Shown here: positions 8,289-16,263 of the stretch, piece by piece | Position numbering within the stretch: position 1 is the stretch's first letter | Layout of the letters: each line of letters starts with the position of its first letter | NCBI GenBank assembly: GCA_900469345.1 | Contig: UBWZ01000007.1 | Coordinates: 62,001-126,000 of the forward strand | Length of the DNA: 64,000 nucleotides | DNA from: Hyphomicrobiales bacterium | GTDB taxonomy: Bacteria; Pseudomonadota; Alphaproteobacteria; Rhizobiales; Rhizobiaceae | Direction: 5' to 3' | The notes under the pieces: model-generated | Told to the model about the DNA's origin: nothing | The model's database searches: none | The model's input: only the letters and a program-made list of their open reading frames with translations | Position numbers and translations under genes: made by a program

Positions 8289-9328
8289 GACGGAGCGTCA
8301 CATTCGCTTACCCGGGCGATCTGGCTCTCAACACCGGGGGCTACGGTTATGACCGGCGCCTGATCGCCGGTCTTGCCGCGAAGAACTGGACCGTGACGCC
8401 TCTCGCCCTCGGCGATGGCTTTCCCGCTCCGACGGCAATCGCGAAGCAACAGGCCGAACAGCGCCTGTCCGCCCTGCCGGACAAGTCAATCGTGCTGGTC
8501 GACGGGCTCGCATTCGGCGTGCTCGACGACTGGGCCGCACGGGAGGCAAACCGGCTGATTATCGTCGCGCTGGTGCACCACCCGCTGGCGCTTGAGACCG
8601 GTATCGACGACGACGAGAGCAAGCGCCTCCACGAGAGCGAGCGCCGGGCACTGTCCTTCGCGCGCCACGTCATCGCCACTTCGGCCATGACGGCCCACGG
8701 ACTGGAGAGCACATTCGGCGTGGCGGCGGACAGCCTCACCGTCGCCGCTCCGGGGACGGATCCAGGGCCGGCCGCGGCGGGCAGGGGAGACCCGCCACAT
8801 ATTCTCTCCATCGGGACGCTCACCCCGCGCAAGGGCCACGACATATTGATCGCCGCGCTGAAACAGGTGGAACACCTGACGTGGCGGGCGACCATCGTCG
8901 GCAGCGCAACGCTGAACCCGGCCACTGCCGATGCCTTGCGGCGACAGGTCGAGGCGCTGGGCCTCAACGACCGCGTCGTGCTCGCAGGAGAACGCGACAA
9001 CGCGCGGGAGTGCCTGGCCGACGCCGACATCTTCGCGCTTGCCAGCCGATACGAAGGATACGGTATGGTGTTTGCGGAAGCCTTGTCGCAGGGCTTGCCG
9101 ATCGTCGCCTGCCGCGCGGGGGCCATCCCCGACGTGGTTGGCGAAGAGGCGGGCATCCTCGTGCCGGTCGACGACGTGGACGCGTTTGCCCAAGCCCTGC
9201 ACGACCTCCTGACCGACGAACCATTGCGGCAGGCAAAAGCAGATGCATCAAGGCGCGTCGGAGCGCAGCTGCCGTCCTGGGACGATACGGCTGAGATCGT
9301 GTCTTCTGCATTGGAAAGAGTATCATGA
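8285..9328 (+). CDS. GT4-type glycosyltransferase
   Basis: A 347-residue GT-B fold glycosyltransferase with the Glyco_trans_1 domain: ILSIGTLTPRKGHDIL in the middle, then VVLAGERDN, and the nucleotide-sugar-binding SRYEGYGMVFAEALSQG with the E-x7-E pattern, followed by VACRAGAIPDVVG. The N-terminal half (TFAYPGDLALNTGGYGYDRR) keeps the acceptor-side glycine loop. TTG 8285 is the likely start: it overlaps the preceding stop and follows GAGGCGG. Other in-frame starts lie well inside the PTPS-like gene. A pterin glucosyltransferase of cyanobacteria belongs to this same enzyme class, which makes a pterin or pyrimidine acceptor conceivable here. That part is inference. Confidence 0.85.
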   Translation: MRRSVTFAYPGDLALNTGGYGYDRRLIAGLAAKNWTVTPLALGDGFPAPTAIAKQQAEQRLSALPDKSIVLVDGLAFGVLDDWAAREANRLIIVALVHHPLALETGIDDDESKRLHESERRALSFARHVIATSAMTAHGLESTFGVAADSLTVAAPGTDPGPAAAGRGDPPHILSIGTLTPRKGHDILIAALKQVEHLTWRATIVGSATLNPATADALRRQVEALGLNDRVVLAGERDNARECLADADIFALASRYEGYGMVFAEALSQGLPIVACRAGAIPDVVGEEAGILVPVDDVDAFAQALHDLLTDEPLRQAKADASRRVGAQLPSWDDTAEIVSSALERVS

Positions 9329-10119
9329 CCGGCTTCGACAAGGCCTGGCTCGCGCTTCGGGAACCGGCGGATCTCGCGGCACGCAACACGGGGCTGGTGA
9401 GCGAGCTTGCCCGCTTTCTGGCGGCCGACGAACAGCCTCACATACTCGATATCGGCTGCGGCACGGGCTCCACGTGGCGCAGCCTCAGCGATCGTGTGCC
9501 CGGCAGCACGAGCTGGCGTCTGGTCGACTACGATCCGGCTCTGCTCGCTGAGGCCGCCCGCAGCATCGGCGCCGGCAACAGGGTCGAATTTCGCCAGCAC
9601 GATCTTAACGATCTGGCCGGCTTGCCGCTCGACGGCGTCAGCACCGTGACCGCATCCGCATTGCTCGATCTGTGTTCCGAGCGCTTTTGCGACGCCCTGT
9701 CCGAGCGCCTTTCGGTGCCCGGTTGCGCCCTCTACGCTGCGCTGAATTATGACGGCGTCATGCGCTGGTCGGTCGATCACGCGCTCGATGGGCAGGTGGT
9801 GGACCTCTTCAATCGCCACCAGCGCCGCGACAAGGGGTTTGGCCCGGCGCTCGGTCCGCATGCGACGTCACGCATGGCCGAGCAGCTGGCCGCTCGCGGT
9901 TACCTTCTGCGCATCGAAAACAGCCCCTGGGAACTGGACGCCCGATCGGCGGCGCTGCAAACCGAATTGCTGAAGGGCCTGCGCCGGCCGCTTCTCGAAA
10001 TGCGGTCGCTCGGCGAACAGGAAATCGACGACTGGCTGGCATTTCGCCTGGCGGCGCTGGAAATGGAATCAAGCACCTGCACCATCGGCCACCAGGACCT
10101 TCTCGGGCTGCCGGCCTGA
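9325..10119 (+). CDS. Class I SAM-dependent methyltransferase
   Basis: A 264-residue protein with the SAM-binding motif ILDIGCGTGSTWRSL, acidic LVDYDPALL as motif II, and HDLND followed by TASALLDL as later motifs, all typical of Rossmann-type small-molecule or lipid methyltransferases. Its ATG overlaps the glycosyltransferase stop (ATGA), so translation is coupled and the two proteins should act in one pathway. It is the last gene of the operon that begins at 6874. The methyl acceptor cannot be predicted. Its position after the glycosyltransferase suggests tailoring of the sugar or of the conjugated heterocycle. Confidence 0.85.
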   Translation: MTGFDKAWLALREPADLAARNTGLVSELARFLAADEQPHILDIGCGTGSTWRSLSDRVPGSTSWRLVDYDPALLAEAARSIGAGNRVEFRQHDLNDLAGLPLDGVSTVTASALLDLCSERFCDALSERLSVPGCALYAALNYDGVMRWSVDHALDGQVVDLFNRHQRRDKGFGPALGPHATSRMAEQLAARGYLLRIENSPWELDARSAALQTELLKGLRRPLLEMRSLGEQEIDDWLAFRLAALEMESSTCTIGHQDLLGLPA

Positions 10120-10122
10120 CCG

Positions 10123-10266
10123 TCAGCCCCGACCGGCCCCCGCGCGGCGGCATCGATCGGAACAGTATTTCACCTCGTTCCAGGTCTTTGCCCATTTCTT
10201 CCGCCAGCTGAACGGCAGCCCGCAGGAAGCGCAGGTTTTGGTGGGCAGGTCGGATTTCTTGATCAT
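10123..10266 (-). CDS. DUF2256 zinc-ribbon-like small protein
   Basis: A 47-residue protein starting [19 protein letters not shown] and containing CASC, the [16 protein letters not shown] core and a final CSDRC, the two Cys-x2/3-Cys pairs that define DUF2256. These tiny proteins are widespread in Proteobacteria, sometimes beside or fused to photolyase/cryptochrome genes. No such gene is visible here. It converges on the methyltransferase gene with a 3-bp gap. Function unknown. The near-perfect family pattern makes the reading frame convincing despite its size. Confidence 0.85.
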   Translation of the reverse strand: MIKKSDLPTKTCASCGLPFSWRKKWAKTWNEVKYCSDRCRRAGAGRG

Positions 10267-10405
10267 TTTCGACACGGGTCGATCCTGCTTTGTCGCGGCT
10301 ATACTTAACTTTACGCTAGCCGCCGCATCCGGATCTCCCTGCCTTGGCCTTCGATCGCAACGGATCGCTCTTGGCGCGCGAAGGGTGCTCGGCTAAGACC
10401 GTGTC

Positions 10406-10570
10406 ATGAGCGACAACATTATCAAGTTCCAGCGTCCCAAGAAGCCGAAGCCGCCGCGTCAGGTTCCGCCCTGGCTGAAACGCGTGCTGACCATTGCCGG
10501 CATCCTTGCCGCGCTCGCCGCCATCTGGGCGTTCTTCTATCTGAGCGGATCCGGAACGCCTCCCGTCTGA
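10406..10570 (+). CDS. Small single-pass membrane protein
   Basis: A 54-residue protein with a basic, proline-rich N-terminus (FQRPKKPKPPRQVPPWLKR) and one hydrophobic segment (LTIAGILAALAAIWAFFYL), expected to be anchored with its N-terminus in the cytoplasm. Such short proteins are common in Rhizobiaceae and have no known role. It converges on the TDT transporter gene with an 18-bp gap. No obvious ribosome site is present, which lowers confidence a little. Confidence 0.6.
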   Translation: MSDNIIKFQRPKKPKPPRQVPPWLKRVLTIAGILAALAAIWAFFYLSGSGTPPV

Positions 10571-10588
10571 TCGCTATGGCCGCGCCGG

Positions 10589-11725
10589 TCAGTCGGCCGC
10601 CAGGCACGGCGCGACAAACGCAGACCGGTCGCAGATACCGCGAACCGTGAGCGTTGCGACAAGCAGCCAGATAAAGGCAAGCGCCGCAACCAGCACGGCC
10701 GCCAGGTCCGCAATGGGTGCAAAGTGCAGGATGTCCGAAAGCCTCGCGGTCGCGATGGCGTAGACGCCGAGCGGAAAGGTAAAGCCCCACCACCCCATGT
10801 TGAACGGAATGCCTTCACGCAGGTAGCGCAGCGTGATCATCACCGCCATGGCCAGCCACCACATGCCATAACCCCACAGCAGCATCCCGGCCAGCAGGCT
10901 TGCGCCGGCAACGCCATCGGCGACAGCGCCGAGACCATGCGCCACAAGCACGGTAGGAGCATTCTGGCTGATCACGAACAGTCCGAGTGCACCCGTCCCG
11001 ATCGGCCCGAGCGCCAGCCAGCTTGTCGCGGCCATTCCGACAGGGGGCAGCTTGTGCAGCACGAGACGCATGAACAGGATGGCAAGGATGCCCATCGCCA
11101 GCGGTACCGAACAGCCCCACAGGATGACGCTGACGATCAGCACAGAGATTTGCGCATTGCTGTCGGCCAGGTGCGGGATCAGGAGGGCGCCGCTGACGCA
11201 TGCGACTTCGCAGGCGACGATCGGAAGCAGCCAGACGCCGGTCATGGACTCCAGCCCATGGGATTGGCGGGTAAACATCACGAACGGTATGGCAAGCCCG
11301 CAGGCGATGGAGAGTGCCACGTCGAGCCACCAGAGCAGCATCGCGATCTCGACCGCGGCGTCGGGCGCATGCAGGCGGCCATAGATGAGAAAGCCGTTGA
11401 TGATAGTCGCCAGGCCCATGGGAATGCAGCCGAAGAACATCGACGCGACCGGGTGCCGGAAAATGCGCGCGCTCTCTGCAGGATAGAGGACCCAGCGCGT
11501 TGCATAGAGGACGCTGCAGGCGGCGAAAAACGCGATGTTGAGAAGCCAGAGGGCCTGACCGATCTGAAACAGCGCCGGCACCGCCGGGAACTGCGCAAGC
11601 GCCACCGATAAAATGCCGGTCCCCATCGTGACGGCAAACCAGTTGGGCGTAAAGTGTCGCACGACCTTTCCGGAGTGGGCGGGCGAGATCGGCGGGGCAA
11701 GATCGGAAGAGCGCAGAAAGGCCAT
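10589..11725 (-). CDS. TDT-family (SLAC1/TehA/Mae1-type) membrane transporter
   Basis: A 378-residue transporter with about ten membrane spans. The N-terminal signature HFTPNWFAVTMGTGILSVAL and the C-terminal NMGWWGFTFPLGVYA are typical of the tellurite-resistance/dicarboxylate transporter fold used for anion, sulfite or C4-dicarboxylate export. Start at ATG 11725 follows a GAGGA. A LysR-type regulator lies 77 bp upstream on the same strand, an arrangement often seen for this family, so substrate-dependent activation by that regulator is likely. The substrate cannot be told from sequence. Confidence 0.85.
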   Translation of the reverse strand: MAFLRSSDLAPPISPAHSGKVVRHFTPNWFAVTMGTGILSVALAQFPAVPALFQIGQALWLLNIAFFAACSVLYATRWVLYPAESARIFRHPVASMFFGCIPMGLATIINGFLIYGRLHAPDAAVEIAMLLWWLDVALSIACGLAIPFVMFTRQSHGLESMTGVWLLPIVACEVACVSGALLIPHLADSNAQISVLIVSVILWGCSVPLAMGILAILFMRLVLHKLPPVGMAATSWLALGPIGTGALGLFVISQNAPTVLVAHGLGAVADGVAGASLLAGMLLWGYGMWWLAMAVMITLRYLREGIPFNMGWWGFTFPLGVYAIATARLSDILHFAPIADLAAVLVAALAFIWLLVATLTVRGICDRSAFVAPCLAAD

Positions 11726-11802
11726 GGCATTATCCTCAATGGAGAGGATATATGCTTTCCGACTGAGTGGGTCCAACGAACAATAGCGGTCATTCCAATC
11801 GA

Positions 11803-12708
11803 CTAGATCGATTGATCGGTAGAAGAGGCATTTTTCAACAGTGCCTGCTCGAAGGTTGCCCCGACGATGCTGCGATAGCGCTCCCGGTGTCGCAGCAGAT
11901 AGAACGGGCGGGAGAGTCCCGTCGTTGGGATTTCGGTGATCAGCCCGGCCCTGAGCGCGCTGTCTGCCGCACTGCTCGACGTCAGTGTTGCGCCTACACC
12001 CGCCTGGACCGCGCCGAGCACCGCCTCGTTTCCGGGCAGGACCATGACAACATCCAGGTCGGCGATTGCCGATCCCCATTCGGCGACAAGATCCTCGAAG
12101 GCGAGCCGGGTGCCCGAGCCGGGTTCCCGCAAGACCCAACCGGCCTCCTTCAGGTGACGGGTGTCAATCTGCCCGCAGGTCGCCAAGGCGTGGGCGGGAG
12201 ACGTAACGACGATCATCTTGTCCGTGCCCACGGTCTCCGCGACCAGATGCGCACGCTCCGTCTTTCCCTCGACCAGGCCGATCTCGACCTCGCCCGCCTC
12301 CACCGCATCGGCAACCGCCTGCGTGTTGCCGATGCGCACATCGAAGGTGATGCCGGGATACAGCGCATGGAAGGCGGCCAGCCTGCGCGGCAGCCAGTAG
12401 GCAGCGATCGTCTGGCTCGCCATCAGAGACAGTTCTCCGCGCCGAAGCCCGGCAAGATCGCTCAGTGCCGCTTCAGCGGCGCGCGCTTCCGCCAGCACCC
12501 GGTGGGCACGGCCGAGGAAGACCCGACCCGTCTGGTTGATCGCAATGGACCGGCCGACCCGGTCAAACAGCGAGACGCCGTGTCGCTGCTCCAATGCCAG
12601 GACGGCAGCGCTGACGGCCGACTGCGTCATATTGAGGGCCTTTGCCGCACGGGTGACATGCTGATGCTCAGCCACGGCCACGAAAATGCGCAACTGCTCC
12701 AAAGTCAT
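11803..12708 (-). CDS. LysR-family transcriptional regulator (CysL/CbbR-like)
   Basis: A 301-residue regulator with an N-terminal winged helix-turn-helix (LEQLRIFVAVAEHQHVTRAA, TQSAVSAAVLALE) and a C-terminal periplasmic-binding-protein-like effector domain (RGELSLMASQTIAAYWLP, LREPGSGTR). The binding domain resembles the CysL/CbbR branch, which senses small anions or metabolites. It is encoded just upstream of the TDT transporter and probably controls it. There is no clear ribosome site before the ATG at 12708. An inverted repeat directly upstream may be its own operator. Confidence 0.9.
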   Translation of the reverse strand: MTLEQLRIFVAVAEHQHVTRAAKALNMTQSAVSAAVLALEQRHGVSLFDRVGRSIAINQTGRVFLGRAHRVLAEARAAEAALSDLAGLRRGELSLMASQTIAAYWLPRRLAAFHALYPGITFDVRIGNTQAVADAVEAGEVEIGLVEGKTERAHLVAETVGTDKMIVVTSPAHALATCGQIDTRHLKEAGWVLREPGSGTRLAFEDLVAEWGSAIADLDVVMVLPGNEAVLGAVQAGVGATLTSSSAADSALRAGLITEIPTTGLSRPFYLLRHRERYRSIVGATFEQALLKNASSTDQSI

Positions 12709-12710
12709 GT

Positions 12711-12730
12711 ATTAAGGGCCTGCAATTAAT
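12711..12730. promoter_or_regulatory. Possible LysR operator between regulator and divergent flavoprotein gene
   Basis: ATTAA (12711-12715) and TTAAT (12726-12730) form an interrupted dyad within the 219-bp divergent region, with LysR-type T-N11-A geometry, immediately before the LysR start. The assignment rests on position and symmetry only. I see nothing else distinctive in 12731-12927. Confidence 0.35.
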
Positions 12731-12927
12731 CGAACGCCTCTATGGAGAGATCTAAAACCGATCGTCCGCCGTAATCAATAGGTCATTGCTTGCCGCCGGG
12801 TCATACATCCGCACCAAGCCGACAGCGGTGGCTCGTGCCGTAAAAGATGCGGGCGACGGAACCGGAGAGGCGCAGGTTTGTTGCGGGACTCTTCTACCTT
12901 TTCTAAGCCGCAGGGATCAGCCGTTTC

Positions 12928-14598
12928 ATGACATCGAAAATCGCAATCATTGGCTCCGGTCCCACGGGTATCTACACGTTGAAGGGGCTTGTCGGAAAAG
13001 CTCGGCCGCTGTCCATCACCATTTTCGAAAGTGAGCGCGAAGCGGGCAAAGGCATGCCCTATCATCCCGATTTCAACGACCGGGCCATGCTGTCCAATAT
13101 CGCCAGCATCGAGCTGCCGGCGATCTGTGAAACGCTGACGCAGTGGCTCACCCGCCAGACCGACGAAAGCCTGCAGCAACTGGGCGTCGGCCGCGATGCG
13201 ATCGGGGAGCGCGAGTTCTATCCGCGCGTGGTGATCGGCGAGTTCCTGCACTCGCAGTTCTGCCAGCTGATCGCCCTCGGCAAGGCCAACGGACACATGG
13301 TCGAGGTCAAGTCCGCCCACCGCGTCACCGACATCGAGCTGCGCGTCGAGGATATCCTGCTGAGCGTGACGACCCCCGACGGCGAGGAACTTCAATACGC
13401 CTTCGACGACGTGGTGATGGCGACCGGCCATCAGTGGCCGGAAACGACCGAGACCAAACCGGGTTATTTCATTTCTCCGTGGCCCGCCCCGATGCTGAAG
13501 ACGATCAAGCCCGGCAAGGTTGGGATCCTTGGAACGTCGCTGAGCGGCATCGACGCCGTGATTACGGTGGCGACCGCGCATGGGGCCTTCATGCTCGACG
13601 AGCAGGGGGATCTGGACTACCGCGCACTGCCGGATACCGAGGGTTTCAAAGCCACCATGATGTCGAGGAAAGGCGTTCTTCCAGAGGCAGACTTCTTTTG
13701 TGAAATTCCCTATCGCCCGCTGCAATTCTGCACGGAAGCAGCCATAGACAGCCTCGTCGCCAACCAGACACATGGGTTGCTGGATGCGGTTTTCGACCTG
13801 TTTAGGATGGAACTGACCCATTGCGACCCCGACTACGCCGCCAGCATCGGTCTGCCGCTCCTGACCGTCGAAACCATTGCGCCCGCCTACTTCGCGGCAC
13901 GGGAAAGCTCGGATCCGTTTGTCTGGGCGGCTCGCAATCTTGCTGAAGTGGAGCTCAACTACCGGCGACGCTTCACGGTTGAATGGCGCTACGCGATCCT
14001 GCGTATGCACGAAGTGATCGCCAGAGCCATCCCGCATCTCGACGAGACGGACCTGAAGCGCTTTCACAAGCACTTCAAGACGGTATTCGTCGACGACTAC
14101 GCCACGGTTCCGCGGGAATCGATCCGGCGCCTTCTCGCCCTCCACCGGGCGGGCAAGCTTGAGGTTCGCGCGCTGGGCTCAGATAGCGATATCGACAATG
14201 CCGGCGTGGAGCGCGGCGCCGTCGTTTCCTTCGAGGGCGAAACCTTACAGTTCGACGCGTTCATCGACGCGACCGGCCAGCACGCGCTCTCCGCAAGGGA
14301 CATCCCTTTTCCGACTCTTCTGAGCCAAGGGGTTTTTCGCAAGGCCGCGACCAAGGTCGCATCGACCCTTGCCGAGGACCAGCAGGCGATCGTCCGCACC
14401 GGAGGCGTCGACTTGGACGACCAGTTCAGGCCTATCTTCGAAGCGCACCTCTCCAACCGCATCTATTGCGGAGCGATCTCGTTCCTCCTGCACAAGCTGC
14501 CCTTCGTCCAGGGCATCACCAGCGCCCGCGACATCGGCGATGTTATCTCGCAAGCAATCCTTGAGACCACGGCCGCGCCGACCCTGTCGGCTGCATAA
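12928..14598 (+). CDS. FAD/NAD(P)-binding protein (NAD_binding_9 type)
   Basis: A 556-residue predicted flavoprotein. It starts with a dinucleotide-binding motif (IAIIGSGPTGIYTLKGL), then FESEREAGKGMPYHPDF typical of the NAD_binding_9 family, a second glycine-rich motif (VGILGTSLSGIDAVITV), and a late ATGQHALS segment that closes the FAD site. These proteins resemble lysine/ornithine N-monooxygenases and are usually annotated only as FAD/NAD(P)-binding. It is divergent from the LysR gene and convergent with the MOSC gene. Neither neighbour identifies the substrate. No membrane segment or signal peptide is seen. Confidence 0.75.
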   Translation: MTSKIAIIGSGPTGIYTLKGLVGKARPLSITIFESEREAGKGMPYHPDFNDRAMLSNIASIELPAICETLTQWLTRQTDESLQQLGVGRDAIGEREFYPRVVIGEFLHSQFCQLIALGKANGHMVEVKSAHRVTDIELRVEDILLSVTTPDGEELQYAFDDVVMATGHQWPETTETKPGYFISPWPAPMLKTIKPGKVGILGTSLSGIDAVITVATAHGAFMLDEQGDLDYRALPDTEGFKATMMSRKGVLPEADFFCEIPYRPLQFCTEAAIDSLVANQTHGLLDAVFDLFRMELTHCDPDYAASIGLPLLTVETIAPAYFAARESSDPFVWAARNLAEVELNYRRRFTVEWRYAILRMHEVIARAIPHLDETDLKRFHKHFKTVFVDDYATVPRESIRRLLALHRAGKLEVRALGSDSDIDNAGVERGAVVSFEGETLQFDAFIDATGQHALSARDIPFPTLLSQGVFRKAATKVASTLAEDQQAIVRTGGVDLDDQFRPIFEAHLSNRIYCGAISFLLHKLPFVQGITSARDIGDVISQAILETTAAPTLSAA

Positions 14599-14607
14599 GC
14601 TGCGCGG

Positions 14608-15342
14608 TCACGCGCCTGCGCGAAGATAGACCGTGTCGCCAACTGCAATGCGGCCCGTCTTGCTGACCGAACAGTAGATCCCGAAGTTTCGCTTGTTGTG
14701 CCGCAGGATGGACCGCAGGATCTCCGGATCCTCATCGATGTCCGGCTGCGAGATGAGCGTCAGTCCGCAGCGCTTGGTTTCTTCCTCGCCGTGCAGAACG
14801 ACGTCACCCATTTGCAGTTGGTGTCCCATCCAGCCTTTTTCCTGGAACGCCGGCTCCCCTGTGGTGCGCACCAGAAGATTGGCGCGGAAGCGGCGGCGAT
14901 CGACACCGTTGCGACCGGAGACGGCGGCGAGGTGTGCCAGCGAGCCGGTCGCGATCAGGTGCAGCGGGCTTGGCGTGTAACGATGCTCGGCAGACACAAC
15001 GCTTTCGCCGGCCTGGTAGGGACGCACCGCCACGGCAAAGCCAAAATGATCGCTCAGTCGGGCGTCAAGCTCGGCATCGTTGGATCGGCGCCATACCCCG
15101 TCCGGAAACCCGATTTCCGGTCCGTCCTTTGACCACCGCGACAATAAAAAGAGCGCGGGCTGCCAGCGTGCCTCCTTTTCAGGTTGGGCCGCCTTTCCCG
15201 TGGCAGCATCGACGATTGCCCAAAGCCGGTCCCCGGCCACGCCTTTCTCACCGATGGCGGCGGAGGTTAGAGCCTCGCCGCCGAGCGAACTGACCGGATA
15301 GCGCCAGATCTCCTCGATCGTCCCCAGAAGTTGAGCCGCCAT
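14608..15342 (-). CDS. MOSC-domain molybdenum-cofactor-binding protein
   Basis: A 244-residue protein with an N-terminal MOSC beta-barrel domain (LGTIEEIWRYPVSSLGGE, KGVAGDRLWAIVD) and a C-terminal MOSC domain (RRFRANLLV, a lone conserved cysteine in KRCGLTLISQPDID, then ILRSILRHNKRNFGIYC). The layout is that of YcbX/mARC-type proteins, which bind sulfurated molybdenum cofactor and reduce N-hydroxylated compounds, but there is no ferredoxin domain, so a separate electron donor would be needed. ATG 15342 gives better spacing to AGGA than ATG 15348. It converges on the flavoprotein gene. A functional partnership with it is possible but not shown. Confidence 0.85.
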   Translation of the reverse strand: MAAQLLGTIEEIWRYPVSSLGGEALTSAAIGEKGVAGDRLWAIVDAATGKAAQPEKEARWQPALFLLSRWSKDGPEIGFPDGVWRRSNDAELDARLSDHFGFAVAVRPYQAGESVVSAEHRYTPSPLHLIATGSLAHLAAVSGRNGVDRRRFRANLLVRTTGEPAFQEKGWMGHQLQMGDVVLHGEEETKRCGLTLISQPDIDEDPEILRSILRHNKRNFGIYCSVSKTGRIAVGDTVYLRAGA

Positions 15343-15518
15343 GTTCATTCCTGTTTCCGATCTTGGTGGACGAAACTATCGAGGCCGGCGCTGGTTCCGC
15401 GACGGCCCCGGCGACAGGATGGGACGGCACTCCAGCCATGCTCTCGGGAACGCGATGACGCAGACGGCTTTCTACCGGCTGGGACCAATCAACGCCGCAG
15501 CGTGAGGAGGACTGTCCG

Positions 15519-16217
15519 ATGCCCATCGTCGCCACCGCAGGCTGTTCCATTCCCCGGACCGTGGCAGACCGCTTCCCAACAGAAGGCAGTGGCCTTGCCC
15601 GCTACGCCAGCGTGCTGCCTGGCGTGGAGATCAACTCCACATTCTACCGTCGCCATAAGCCGTCCACCTTTGCACGCTGGGCCGAGGCGGTGCCGCGGCA
15701 TTTCCGTTTTGCCGTAAAGTTGGCGCGTCACATCACCCATGACCGAAAGCTCGTGGAGATCGAGGAACCGTTACGGATCTTTCTGGACGACATCGTACCG
15801 CTTGGAGAAAAACGGGGACCTCTCCTTTGCCAGTTGCCACCGTCCCTGGCTTTCGATGCGAAAGTGGCGGAGATCGCGCTCACGGCAATGCGCAAGGCCG
15901 ACGCGGGTCCGATCGTCCTCGAGCCGCGGCACGAAAGCTGGGGCGGACAAGATGCGGTCGAGCTTCTGGACCGCTTGACGATTGGCCGGGTGATGGCGGA
16001 CCCGCCGCTGGTCTGGACGCAGCTGGATTTCCCGCGGCCGCCGGCCTATGTCCGGCTGCACGGGACGCCGAAGCTCTATTATTCGAGCTACAGCGACGAC
16101 GACATTGCCGCGTTTGCATCGCGGCTCGCAGCGGACAGCTGGTGTGTGTTCGACAATACCGCCTCGGGAGCCGCAATCGAGAACGCCCTGACGATGCTGC
16201 CCCCCCTTCCGAGCTAA
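15519..16217 (+). CDS. DUF72 family protein (YecE-like)
   Basis: A 232-residue DUF72 protein, a TIM-barrel family of unknown function. Diagnostic segments are GVEINSTFYRRHKPSTFARWAE, FRFAVKLARHITHD, PIVLEPRHESW and YVRLHGTPKLYYSSYSDDD. It lacks the longest loop of some family members and is on the short side. GAGGAGG precedes the start with good spacing. It stands alone and converges on the amidase gene. The family has been linked loosely to DNA or oxidative-damage functions, but nothing here supports any role. Confidence 0.9.
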   Translation: MPIVATAGCSIPRTVADRFPTEGSGLARYASVLPGVEINSTFYRRHKPSTFARWAEAVPRHFRFAVKLARHITHDRKLVEIEEPLRIFLDDIVPLGEKRGPLLCQLPPSLAFDAKVAEIALTAMRKADAGPIVLEPRHESWGGQDAVELLDRLTIGRVMADPPLVWTQLDFPRPPAYVRLHGTPKLYYSSYSDDDIAAFASRLAADSWCVFDNTASGAAIENALTMLPPLPS

Positions 16218-16263
16218 GACAACCCCAGGCGGGGTGCTCGCCTGTGCCAGACTCGACGTACCT

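Noticed and set aside
8347..9861. Minus-strand open frame (504 codons) opposite the glycosyltransferase and methyltransferase genes
   Set aside because: It covers the junction of two translationally coupled real genes and contains no family motif.
12775..14145. Minus-strand open frame (456 codons) opposite the FAD/NAD(P)-binding protein
   Set aside because: Shadow of a gene with two clear dinucleotide-binding motifs on the other strand.
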